A stretch of 64,000 nucleotides of DNA, taken from positions 745,247 through 809,246 of the forward strand of contig NW_020194575.1 of NCBI RefSeq assembly GCF_002865645.1. The letters are read 5' to 3'. Position numbers and translations under genes: made by a program. This document shows, piece by piece, positions 42,745 through 54,200 of this stretch. The notes beneath the pieces were generated by a model that was not told the DNA's origin, made no database searches, and worked only from the letters and a program-made list of their open reading frames with translations. The DNA is from Hyaloscypha bicolor E (taxonomy: Eukaryota > Ascomycota > Leotiomycetes > Helotiales > Hyaloscyphaceae). How positions within the stretch are numbered: position 1 is the first letter of the stretch; every line of letters begins with the position of its first letter.

Positions 42745-42835
42745 GCAGGAACGTGACTGAGCACCCTGAGTAGAGGGTGAGGCGAGGGCGAGTAGCGCCT
42801 GAGCAGAGCGGCAATGCTGCCTAACCGCATTGGAA
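42745..42835. repeat. CTGAGC-rich dispersed repeat, best core copy
   Basis: GGGTGAGGCGAGGGCGAGTA followed by GCGCCTGAGCAGAGCGGCAA and CTGCCTAACCGCATTGG. It abuts the 5' end of the HET-family relic. Confidence 0.65.
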
Positions 42836-42889
42836 GTGAATGTGAGTAAATGTCGTCTGAGACTTCCCCAATATATCAATCACCAGTGT

Positions 42890-43843
42890 GAACATCTCGA
42901 CGAATGCTTTTCGTCCGAGTAGTTTTGGAACAATCGAACTACAGCTAAGCCTGAAATCTTTAGTAAGATATCTAAGTGAACTCAAGAGCTCAACTCCTCT
43001 GGACAGAATATACTCGTTTTTATCAATGACAAGTGGTGGTCCAAAATTAGACGAAAAGACACTGATTCCACTCCCACCGGGGCTAAAATACGAGGAGGCT
43101 TTTCAAATTGACTATGCCGCAGATATTCTAGACATATATCAAACCTTCATCGTTTGTGCTATCAAGCTTTCACATTCGCTATATATTATTTGTCCGAACC
43201 GGGCGAGTTTGTCCCTGCATCGGTGTGGAGCTTACAAGCATGGGTTTGCCGCCTTCATTCGTCTCTTCAGCCAACTGGCGACATATCTGAACGCATCAAG
43301 GGAGATAGTCTGATGGAACTTCCAGGGCACAACTAGTACAATGCTTCAAGGGGCCCCGTGGCCAAGTTCTTTGTTAGAGACCCAGAGACCTCCGATAGTC
43401 CCAAATCCCTGTTTGTCCATGGACTTATGGTCGACACTATTTCCAAGCTTGGCCTTGTTGCTAAAGTCGGCATCATTTTGCAAGAATGGGTTGAGCTTGG
43501 CCAGTGCGATGGTGCTAGTGAAACAGTGCCTGAAGGCTTTTGGAGGACCTTGGTTGCAGATCGTGGGCCCCATGGCTCTCCAGCACCCTCGCGGTATAGC
43601 AGAGCATTTCTTTATTATCTTCGGCTTAGTCCTACGGGCAACACCAACACCAACAGACTCATGGCGGAAAGTGAAATAGAGCCTTCCCCGGCAGTAAATT
43701 TCGTGCAGCGAGTTCATAGCGTCAAGCGGAACCGCAAGTTGCTTGTATCAGAAACCAAAAAGTATGAAGGCTTGGTTCCCATGACCGCGGAGGGGGAAGC
43801 CGTGGCTGCTGGATATCATGAAGAGCAATTTGAGCTTAGATGA
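42890..43843 (+). pseudogene. HET-family protein, C-terminal relic
   Basis: Encodes LDRIYSFLSMTSGGPKL and FQIDYAADILDIYQTFI, the post-HET-domain region of this family, then a frameshift near 43180, FVPASVWSLQAWVCR, an in-frame TAG near 43336, and after another frame change KSLFVHGLMVDTI, VPEGFWRTLVADRGPHG and RFVQRVHSV-like text ending at 43843. The N-terminal HET domain itself is absent: the relic begins just after a CTGAGC-rich repeat. Three or more lesions rule out function. It probably derives from a gene like the intact HET gene nearby, but of a different subfamily. Confidence 0.75.
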
Positions 43844-44550
43844 AATTGAAATATTCGTGGATTTCTGGATCCTAAGGGATCTACCCATATACAATAATGA
43901 GCTCGCATGTTCCTGAAGTGACGGTAATCTTACTTTACACCACTACTAAATCAATCCATGTCTAATATAGTACATCTTTAGACGATTTTGACATCAAGCA
44001 TTCTCCTATGGATTTCGAAAGTTCTCTTTTACTGTGCTCTAGTTCAAGAGTTAATTTCGAAACGTCGGAGTTGAGAACGTTTATTATAGACGGCTATTAA
44101 AACGTGAGATTGAGAACAGACTTTCACGAGGTCCTTCTATAAGATTTGCAAGGTTTAAGGAGCTTGATATCTCCCATGCGTTCCTTAATACAAATTCTTT
44201 ACTAAACCTGGTATCGATCGGGAATGCAAAACTTCACCCATTTCTGCTCACTCTCCCCGTGCCGCATAATGTAACTCGTTGGGAGGCAAAAATTAATGCA
44301 CGTTTCTCGTTCTCGTTACACTACGTGCTCTGGCGCCATGGACTTGGGTAAGAGATTTAAAAGCTACAATCATTGGGTTGCCACGCTAGTGCACTCTTCA
44401 TATAGGTCTTTTGCTGTCTTGCGACCTGCCATAGTATAAAAACTCTGTGGTCGCGGAGCGCCCGAGCAGGCTCGAGATGTCCCCTAGTTTGTGCACGCGT
44501 AATTTCACTTAGATGTGTACCAGCTGCAATCTTTTTCTTCCTCGTGTGTA
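43844..44550. other. Intergenic stretch, nothing recognised
   Basis: About 700 bp between convergent HET-family sequences with no coding signal. Confidence 0.5.
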
Positions 44551-46323
44551 CTATTTAACAGGCCACCGAAGATTCCCTTCAGGATCAAAACCAACGTCCA
44601 CGCTTTTGTTCGGAGTGCCATTGCTCTCGGTCCCGGTGTACACCCTCGCATTGATAGATCCGTGGAAGAAAGAGCGAGAAATCCTGTCTCGACCTATGAC
44701 AATCCTACTTGATTCGTCAACTGAATCCACGATCTCCCTTATCGACTCGGAGGCTTCCGGGATCATTAGGTCGATCCACAGGCGATTAGAAGAGACTCCA
44801 AGAACCAGTGTAAATCTTTGGGACCACTCTTCCCGAGATCTGAAGGTAATCCAGGCTCGCGAACCGTTTTCATCAAATTTGTCCAGAGTGTAACGAAAGC
44901 CTTGACCAGGACGGTACCAGGAGCCAGGTATGTTTCGAGTGTTTTGCCCTATCACTTCAAATCCGCGATCAGACAATAGTTTCGTGGCAACTGAAATATC
45001 TCCATCCGAGACTCTTTCGTCTGAGGGTGAAAGTTGTGGCACATAAATGATTCTTCTGGACTCATTTGCAATATTCCGGCGGATCTCCTCCGTGATAGAC
45101 ACAGGTACCAATATTGAATGCCGATGCCAATTCTTATCAACTTTGGAGACGTATAAATGCAAAGCAATCAAGGCCTGTGGATCATGCGTGTTTATTGCCC
45201 TCGAGTCGTTGTATGTGCAGTTTAGTAGTGCTAGGAAATTCGTCCCGTCCACGCCAGCGGGATCATCCTGAGAGCTTGGTATTAATGCAAACTGCACACA
45301 AACACCCTTGCCAGTCATACTATGATGAGGTCGGCTTCCATCCACTATGACGCGGGTGTAAATGTGAGAGTCATAGAAGTAATTTGGCGACGGTGCGAGC
45401 AATCCAGAAGTTCCGTACAGATGGCCACCTTCCCAGGCAAATATCAAATCATCATCTATCTTGCTTAGTATCTCAAGCTGAAGCCTGAGAAACGCATTTT
45501 CTGCCTCCCCGTAAAGTGGCGCCATGTGTACACCGAACAGACCCAGAAGAGAGTACGCCCGGTCCTCTATTCTTGTTGTCTGTCTTGCCGATGCCCAGGA
45601 CATCTTTTGGGCAACACTAGCAGCTTCATAATTCCAGACATCCGTGATGCGCGTTATACCACTGAGCAAGGCACCCAGGTTAGACTTGCCTCCAATCCAC
45701 TTCCAATCCTTACTAAAGAAATCAACATATTCTGGGGCGAGGAGCTCCTGGAGCGTCCAGCCTCTAGTGAACCATTTGCTGCGCCGAAATTGTGAATTAG
45801 GAGCCTCGTGGTCTCCATTCGTAGAGTTGACATCCGACAAATATGCATAGCATACTTTAGATTGCTTATACCAGGCAAACATTGAATTTATCGCCTCCGA
45901 GAGCTCAGCGCTGCTGGACTTATCGATGCAACAAGAATCAATCCACTGGGAATGGCGTTAGGTCCCTCTTTCGTTGATATGTGGGTTATAAAACCCAAGG
46001 TTCAGGGGCACTGCCAGGCCCACAGCAAGGAAATCACGGCTGCTCTCTGCACCTTGAAATCTTGTCTAAGGGAACCATAACGGGTCTCCAATTACAAAAG
46101 TCTGGAATGATTTACGTACAACATATTCCCAACCGTCCAAGACTGCTTGGGTGCAACATCCGGTGATCTTGCCCCAGCCTTTCATGCCAGGGCCCTTTTC
46201 GTCCTTCAAATCTTGAAAGGTGACTTCGGCATCTTCCCACCGGTGGGACAAGATCGCGTACGAAGGGATTTTGCTGCCAAAGAACTCATGGAGTGTAAGC
46301 TTTGATGCGTGGAGGAGACGCAT
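44551..46323 (-). CDS. HET-domain protein (heterokaryon incompatibility type)
   Basis: Two exons: 46323-46120 and 45945-44551, joined by a 174-bp intron (GTACGT donor, CAG acceptor) that links DGWEYV to WIDSCCIDKSS. The start MRLLHASKLTLHEFFGSKIP and YAILSHRWEDAEVTFQDL are the first HET-domain blocks; WIDSCCIDKSSSAELSEAIN and SKVCYAYLSDV are the second; WFTRGWTLQELLAP and YSLLGLFGVHMAPLYGE are the third. Total about 532 residues, a normal length for a HET protein with a short C-terminal domain. No lesions seen. Such proteins trigger cell death when different strains fuse. It is the only intact HET gene here and lies 3.6 kb from the NACHT gene, a pairing often seen in recognition loci, but no functional link is proven. 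Confidence 0.85.
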
Positions 46324-47240
46324 GCCGAATCACGTTAGTTGGGATGGGAGGAGCCCGAACTTGACTGACTGGGGAACTGGTCGGGATGAGTGCAATCAAT
46401 AGCGAAGGCGGTATAGCTTTGAGGATCATTAATGCGGCCAAGGAGTAAATTTGGATGAAGCTTTGAAGAATATCAAGTTGAGTATGACCTTGTGGGGCGA
46501 TGTTCAATGAAGAACCTGAAAGTTGAAACGAGACTGGAAGTCGTGATGAAGCACTAAGCGAAAAAGTGGCCTATCACGTGCCAAGCACATCTATCCACCA
46601 TCAAAATTGTCAACTTCTATGGTCTACTCTTCCTAACACTAACAGGATAAGAGCGTGGGATATAAAACGGCACTGCTACAGACTCCTCTTTCTCTCACGT
46701 GGCATGACGCAGAGCAGTTGAACGGCCAATGTAGGAGAATGATTTTCAATACACAAAATCGTTCTGGCCATGGACGCGGGTTTCCGAGCTCAAAAGCTGT
46801 CTCACTTAAGGCCCTAAAGCCATCATTACCAAAGATCCCTTGTCATCGAAGTTCTTAGCCCAGACGAGAAGCATCCATTCGTTATCACAAACCTTACCGG
46901 GGTTCCATGCCCAAACTAGGCAATAGTTTACATCCCCAGATACCCCACCGTCCAATGAGACCCTGCAAAAATCAACGGGTTCCCTCCACTCTGGTATCTA
47001 GAATTTTCCTATTAGACCATTCTTATCTGCTTGCATGGGATCGAGGATAACGGTTTAGAGGTGGAGGCGTCCGTTTTTTTTTTGAGTTCCCCAGAATGCT
47101 TATATTATGGAAATATCTATTGGCTTTCCTTTGCTGAGTCGGTCATTCTTAGCACCTTGGCGGAGCAGATGTGGCAAGATTGATTGAATCACGAAAGATG
47201 TCGTCTGAAGAATCAGTTCTTCCTGAAATGACAACCTCGG
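46324..47240. other. Intergenic stretch, nothing recognised
   Basis: Upstream flank of the HET gene and following sequence. A plus-strand GATATAAAACGG near 46655 resembles a TATA element but no gene follows. Confidence 0.45.
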
Positions 47241-47399
47241 TGCATGAAAAATCAATTGGAGATGCTCCAACTACAGATCTGGTCTCTGGGGACACAGAAA
47301 GGTTTCAAGGTTTTTTTTATTAACTCTTTTAGTAGCCTTACTCCCTTAACAAGCCAAGGAGTATAAAGGCACTTCCGGTCCCTCGAACTAGCACTTGTT

Positions 47400-48015
47400 G
47401 GCACCAACATAGCATGCTCCATCCACAACGACTCCAGCATCATCGTCCTCAGCTCCAAACGAAAAGTGTCCAACAGGCCGCGCCTCTTCATTTCCCAGCC
47501 TCCATAGTTGCAAGGTTCCCGGAGACCACACTCCACTTCAGTTTCCCCTGGACTTTCCCTTCAACGATTTCTCATGTAGTTTTCCACTCATTCGCCATAG
47601 GAACCAGTTCATATCCCGACCGATAAGGCTATAATTGCTTGTCCCATCTAAATAGTCTAGATCTGTGGGGTTGTCTTGCTCAGTATCACGAGGCGTTGCT
47701 CTGTTAACAAAATGCTAAGTGACATGCGAAGCAGCTGAGATGGCTGCAGAACAGTTTCCCGCGACGACCATGCGGCGAGGAAGGGAAATATGACGTAGGA
47801 CGAGTGGAATTACTAGGGCGGTCGTGAAGATGCATATACCTGTCAACTCCGCTTTTATCGCCGACTCCGCTCCGATTAATGGAGAAGCTACTTCGCTCGG
47901 TGGCGGTGTGGGGTCCCAGGACTGTGCTTTGTTTATCAGATATCTTGGCAACATATTGCCCGAAGGACTTGAGATCTTGGCGGCATTGCTTACTCTCGCC
48001 GATGTATACATAAAT
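47400..48015 (-). pseudogene. 3' relic of a membrane-protein gene
   Basis: Reading minus strand from about 48010: ASPLIGAESAIKAELTGICI, a hydrophobic run (FTTALVIPLVLRHISL), VVAGNCSAAISAASHVT, then a single in-frame TAG and continuing open sequence RATPRDTEQDNPTDLDYLDG and RDMNWFLWRMSGK. One or two transmembrane helices are expected in the first part. Upstream coding is cut by the Copia LTR that starts at 48111. A further short frame near 47460-47400 ends GACYVGANKC. I recognise the hydrophobic block as typical of a large fungal membrane protein family but cannot name it. Confidence 0.4.
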
Positions 48016-48110
48016 AGAATTAGAAGTTACAACATGAAGGATAACCTCCATGACCTGAAGTGGAATCGCATGGACAAGTGGGATCTGGAGGAGCCATGGA
48101 GAAAGCTATT

Positions 48111-51100
48111 TGTTGAAATTAGGGGCCTGAGGCCCCTAATAGGCTTAGGAAGCCCTGGAACCGAACGCCATGGGGCTGTGCACTAGCTTAATACCCTGTA
48201 CAGCTGGAATACCCTGTACAGCTGGAATACCCTGTACGGCTGGAATACCCTGTATAGCTGGAATCGGTTCAGCTGGCATAGGAATTTAGTGCATGTGATT
48301 TAGGGTGTTCAGGGCTATATATACGGGCTACTTACCACTATAGAACAGCAGTCAATTCAGTACGTTTTACTTGGTTTACATTGCAAGCACGTGACCCTAG
48401 CTTTATTATTTAGCTAGTTCAACAGGTTATAAGTACCGGAAGCTACCTCTACGCACTATAAATCACTGGATCGGCTCACTTGCACCTACCGGAAATATCT
48501 CACAGAAATACACTATAGAAGACGATTTTAGTATGGAAAAGCCCCGGATCGCCAGGCTTATAGGGCCCAATTATAGGCCCTGGAGCGTTCAGGTACGTAG
48601 GCTTTTAATTAGTCAAAGCCTATGGAACGTGGTTAGCCTAGGGGTAGAAACTACTACTATAGAACCGGGTTCTACAGGGGGTTCTGGTTCTGGAGATGGG
48701 AGCGATCCTAAGGCCTTAGGGCCTTCCAGTAATCGTACGGAGGTAAAGGATACTAAGGCGAGTACTATAATCATAAGTTTATATACTCAGGGAGCCTTAC
48801 AGCATATATTACTCCTTGGAACGGCCAAGGAGCAATAGGAGGCACTGAAAGCTTTATATGCCCCCCTGGGCATACAATAGCTTAGTGCTAAAATTCAGGC
48901 TTTTACTAGCTATAAGCCACCGGAACGGGGTGCTACTATTGCTATAGTAGCCACGGAATTAAGTACTTTATAGTACGAAATCGGAACTATCGATCCTACG
49001 GAAAAGCCCTCTAAAGCCCTCAAAATATCGATCTTTTTTGGGGCCATTAGGGCACTGGATAAGCGCTTTACTCCCCTGATATTGCAGCTTGAGATTAGTA
49101 GGAGTACTACTGATTATAGTATAATAATAGCTCGCTTCAGTAAATATAAACGGAGAATGGGACTAAAAGAAGCCCTGAAAGAGTCTGTTTTACTAGCTAA
49201 AACAGGGGAAAAGAGCCCTAAATTTCAGGGGAAGTGCTTTAAATATGGTAAACAAGGCTACAGAAAATCTGATTGCAGGAGCAAGAAGGTAGAGAAGCAA
49301 GAAAATCAGGAAAAGAGCCCTAGTATAGGGCCCTTAGTAACCCCTGGAGGAGGCAGAGGACTCTCTCCAGGGCCTGAGAAGCCTATAGCAAACGCTAGTA
49401 GTACTGAAACCAGTTAGATAGCTCTAGCAGAGCCTACCTATAGTAAGGATTTACTATAGGTTATTGATTCTAGAAGCTCCCATTACATAACTTATTTGCG
49501 GGAGGCTTTTACTAAGTATAGGGTACTAGATACTCCTATACTAGTAACTACGGCAAATGGGGCCCGGATTCCGGCTATTGCAGAAGGCACTGTACTTTTG
49601 CAGGTGGCCCTGGGGGCCTCTATACAAACTATAAAGCTCACTGGAGTGCTTTACATACCTAAGCTCGCTGGAAGCTTAATTTCGGTACTGCAGCTTCAGG
49701 ATAAGGGCATTACTATACGTACTACTACTGGTTCCACTGGAAAGAAGCTCTTAATTGAATTTCAGGGAATAGTAGTAGGGGTTACTAGCCGCTTAGGGAG
49801 AGCATACGCCCTGGGCAGTATCCCACAAGGCACTGGTTTAGGGCATAGCTCTCTAAAAGTAACTACTATACCAGAAAACCAAGCTAGTAACCACCTCTGG
49901 CACCGCCACTTCGGCCATTTAAGCCCCACGAGCCTAAAGCTGGAACACACTGTTTCTATAGGGCTTAAAGAGCCTATTGGGGCTCTTTAGCAGCCCTGCA
50001 AGCCCTATATTAAGGCTAAAATAGTACGGATAGTAAACCGGAAGGCCCCTAAGAGAGCTATAGCTCTATTAGAACGGATTCACAACAATTTTTGGGGCCC
50101 TTATAGTATACCTATACTAGAAAGGGATACTTATATACTTATATTTACGGACAATTATACCCGTAAATTATAGGTATACCTTACCAAAACTAGAAAGTAG
50201 CTGAGAACTATATTTTTGTAGTTTAAGGCCCTAGTAGAGCTAGAATCAGGGTATAAAATTAAGGCTATATGTTATAATAATGCCTCAAAATATAAGTTTT
50301 TAGGGGCTTTATTACTAGACGACTATAGTATATAGTTTGAGTATACTACTACTTATATCTCTAAATAGAATAGGGTTTCTAAATACCTGAACCGGAGCTT
50401 AATATTAATAGCTAGGGCCATATTATTAGATACCAAGCTCCCTATACGGTTCTAGGAAGAAGCCGTAATTATAGCCTATTATTTATAGAATCGGATATCT
50501 ATAGGGCCTAATAGGAAGACTCCAGAAGAAGCCTATAGTAGGAAACGCCCTAATATTAGGTATCTTAGGGTATATGGGTATATAGTATATATATATATTC
50601 CTAAGGAAACTCGCTTGAAAATAGATAATATAACTATTAAGGCCTGTTTTATAGGCTATATACCTATATTAAGGCAGTACAAGCTATATAAGCCTGAATA
50701 GGGGAAAATTATAGTATCTATAGTACCTGTTTTCTATAAAAATAAGTAATTAGAGTAGAACTGGAATAAGGAGCTTATTAGAAAGAAAATAGTCCCGTTT
50801 AACCTAATAGAAGCTATAATAGAATAGCCTATAGTACCTAAAGCTCCTGTAATTACAGGGCCTTTAGAGGGTATATATAACTCTCTAGCTCCTATTTCCC
50901 CGTTACCTGACTCCTAATAAAGTGTTCTAAGGAACTATAGGGATACTATAGTAGTAGATATAGGGGCTTTGGATTCCGATTCAGGGAATACTAATTCAGG
51001 GGACCCTAATTTCCCTAATTAGGGAGAACTACCAATTACAGGGCACTATATAAATGCGGTAATTATAGAGTATTTGATTTCAAAAACCTATACTAAGGCT

Positions 51101-51233
51101 ATAAATAACCCTATTTATAGAGCCTATTAGAAGTAAGCAATTAGTAAAGAACTTACTAAATTATAAGTCCTTAATATCTGGAAACCAGTACTATTATTTT
51201 CTGGAAAGAAAGCTATAGGCTATAAGTGGGTAT
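48111..51233 (+). mobile_element. Copia LTR retrotransposon 2, truncated by a later insertion
   Basis: 5' LTR 48111-48424, closely related to the LTRs at 24430 and 29063. The gag begins at ATG 48533 (RLIGPNYRPWSVQVRRLLIS), with a degenerate zinc knuckle (CFKYGKQGYRKSDC) near 49240. The protease region near 49460-49560, the pre-integrase block HLWHRHFGHLSPTSLKLE near 49890 and the integrase and start of RT follow. TAG codons interrupt the frame at former Gln codons, but fewer than in Copia 1, so it is younger or less exposed to RIP. It stops within the RT region at about 51233, where unrelated AT-rich sequence begins; no 3' LTR is seen in the window. Confidence 0.85.
48187..48262. repeat. 18-bp tandem repeat inside the Copia 2 LTR
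   Basis: Four copies of AATACCCTGTACAGCTGG with single-base variation. The LTRs of the other copies lack this expansion. Confidence 0.75.
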
Positions 51234-54200
51234 TATAGTATAATAGGCCGTACTTATTAAAAATTATATTATTTTAGTAGTTTTGAGGTTTAGGTTATAT
51301 AATAAAGGCTATAATTTTTTATATATAACTTGCGGAAATTATATAAGAAAGCTGGTTTTTCTATAGACTTAGAGAATAATTCTTTATAAATATTTAATTA
51401 AATGAGCTTTTATATACTATATACTATTTATATTTTACTATTTATACTTTTGATTTATTGTTTTACTATTAAGTTATGTTTTGTATTTTGGTATACTTTA
51501 TATGGGTTTTTGTCTTATTATAGTTTCCTTCTTATATATTTTATAGTAAGTAATATAGAGAAGATAGAAACTTTATAGTTAAGGTAATGCTTTTATAAAG
51601 TTCTGAGAGGTATTTATAAGGCGGATTATTAGCTTAGTAAGTTAGGAGAGAAAAGGGCTATTATAATACTTTAAGCCTAAGGCCGAAATATTAAGAATAT
51701 ATAAGTATTAATCTCAGTATCTTATATTAATTTCTGATATATCTAGTAACTTGAATACAAGTCAGCTATAAGATATAGTTACTAGTATAGTATATAGGGG
51801 TAATAGAAATAGAGGCTAACTATAGAAGGAAAAGAAGCAGAGGAAATAAAATAAGAAAAATTATACTAAGATAATATAAGTTAGATCTTAGTTAGAAATA
51901 GACTTTAGTATTTGAAAATAAAGTTATATTATTAATTTATATATTATTTTTAATTATAGTAAAGACCGGAATAGAGAAAGTTTTAGTTTTAGTAGAAAAG
52001 CTTATTCCTAAGTCCGGAAAAGATATCTAAAAGAGGAAATACTCTTAAATTCAAGTAAAATAATAAACTGGAATTAGAAATAAGAATTAAAAAGAAATTA
52101 GAAATAAGAAATTATATAAATAAACTAGAAAAGCTTCTAGAAAAAGAAATAAATATTAAATAGAAAAATAAAAGAGAATTTAGAAAAGTTAGAAAAATTA
52201 ATAAAATTATATTTATTATTTTTATTATTACTTTTAATAATATTAATAGATATATCTAGTTTGGCGAAATTAAGGAGAAATACTATAGGTATTAAGCTAA
52301 AGAAATAGGAAAGAGAATATAAATAATAGAAATAAGATTAGAAAAGTTATTATTTTATTACTACTAATACTAAAACTCAAACCTTAACTATATCTATTAT
52401 TATTAACTAGTTTCTTTCTAATTCTGGTTCCTAAATTAAAAGATATATTTAAATAGGAAGTTAGTTCTTTAGAAACCTTATTAGTAGAAGTCTTAAATAC
52501 AGAAACTTTATAATTAACTATAGAAAAAATTATTAAGATTAATATAGCTAAGAATAAGTATATACTAGTATTAGGTTTAAATCTACTATTTACAGGAGCT
52601 TCTGGAATACTATAGTTTTAGGGAAGTAATATTTCTATATTCTTAGAATAGTATATAGATATATATAAGAATTATTATATTCCTAATAATACTAAAAGAG
52701 AAAGAATTAGATTAAGGCTATATCGGAATACTATACTAATAACTCAAGAAATTACTAGGAAATCAAGTTCTTTAAGGCCTTACTAAAGGAATTCCGAGAA
52801 TATAACTAGGAAATACTCAAAATTAATTATAACTTTCTTAATTAGATTATTATATAAGCCCAGAATAAAGAAATCTCTTCCAAGTCTTATATTAATATAT
52901 TTAATAAAGTATTAAAGAAGTTACTAAAAAGAAAAGAAATAGATGAAATTATTTAGTATTGAGAATTTATAAGGAAATTATTTATTCTAGTAAGAGATTA
53001 TATTTTTAAGAATATAAACTTTAAACCTATAGATATTTTTACTTATAAATATAGTAAGATATATAAGAAGGTAATAATATTCTATTAGTATAAAAAGAAG
53101 AAATACCGTTTTAATATTACTAATAATCCAGATATATCCAGATTTAGATAAGAATATTTGGATATAATAATCTATAATATAGTTCCTAAATTAGAAAATA
53201 ATTATTCTTTACTAGTTCCTCTTATTATACTTCCTGAAGCTATTATAGGTATAAGTAAAAAGAGAACCTAGCCTATAGCTAATTATATAAAACCTACTAA
53301 AAGTAGTAAACCTAAGAGAGATAATATTAATTAGCTAGTAAGAAGTCTAGAAAAACTATCTATTATTACCGTAACTTAAAAGAACCTATAGAAATAACTT
53401 AATATAGCTACTATTATAATTCGGGAGAATATTTATAGCCTGCTTATATAGCCTAGCTAACTATAGCTAGTATAATAGTATTAATAGCCTAGTAGATATA
53501 ATTCGGGTCTTTAGGGAAAATATACTAGAAGTTATAATAGAAGATATAAAGAATATTATAGTAGCTATAGTAGTCGAACTAGATTAGATAGAGAGTCTAG
53601 ATAATTATATTCTAGAGAAAGTTAGTCTTAAGTATAATTAGAAAATATTACTTAAGTTAATATAGCCTATAATATAGATTTAGAACTAAGAGAAAGAATT
53701 TACTATAGATACTATAATAGAAATAAGAATAATAATACTAATCCAGAATATATTTATATTTTTTAGTTCTATTATTTATTAATAGAAGAACTTATAAATT
53801 ATAAATATACTTACTAATTTAATAGAAGATAGTATAAAGGGCTATTTAAACCTAGATAAGAAAGTATTTTCTTTTTTCTTACTAGTAAATACCGGTAATT
53901 TAACTAGATTATTTCTCAAATTCAAAAGAAAGAATTTAATTATAACTTAAATATATAACCCAAAAATATTTAGAGATTAATAGGAGATATCTAGTTTATA
54001 AGGCAAAAAAGAGAAAAGGGAACTAGCTAACCGGGATCTATATATAGAAGTAAATAAGTTATATTTAGAGAATCTAAATAGCTACTTTATCTTAGAGGAA
54101 ATTATATTAGAATTACTAATATTTCAGGTTCTGAAATTAATAAGTAGTATTAAAATTTGGCTATAAATAGTATTTCTATTAATATTATAACGGGTTCTTT

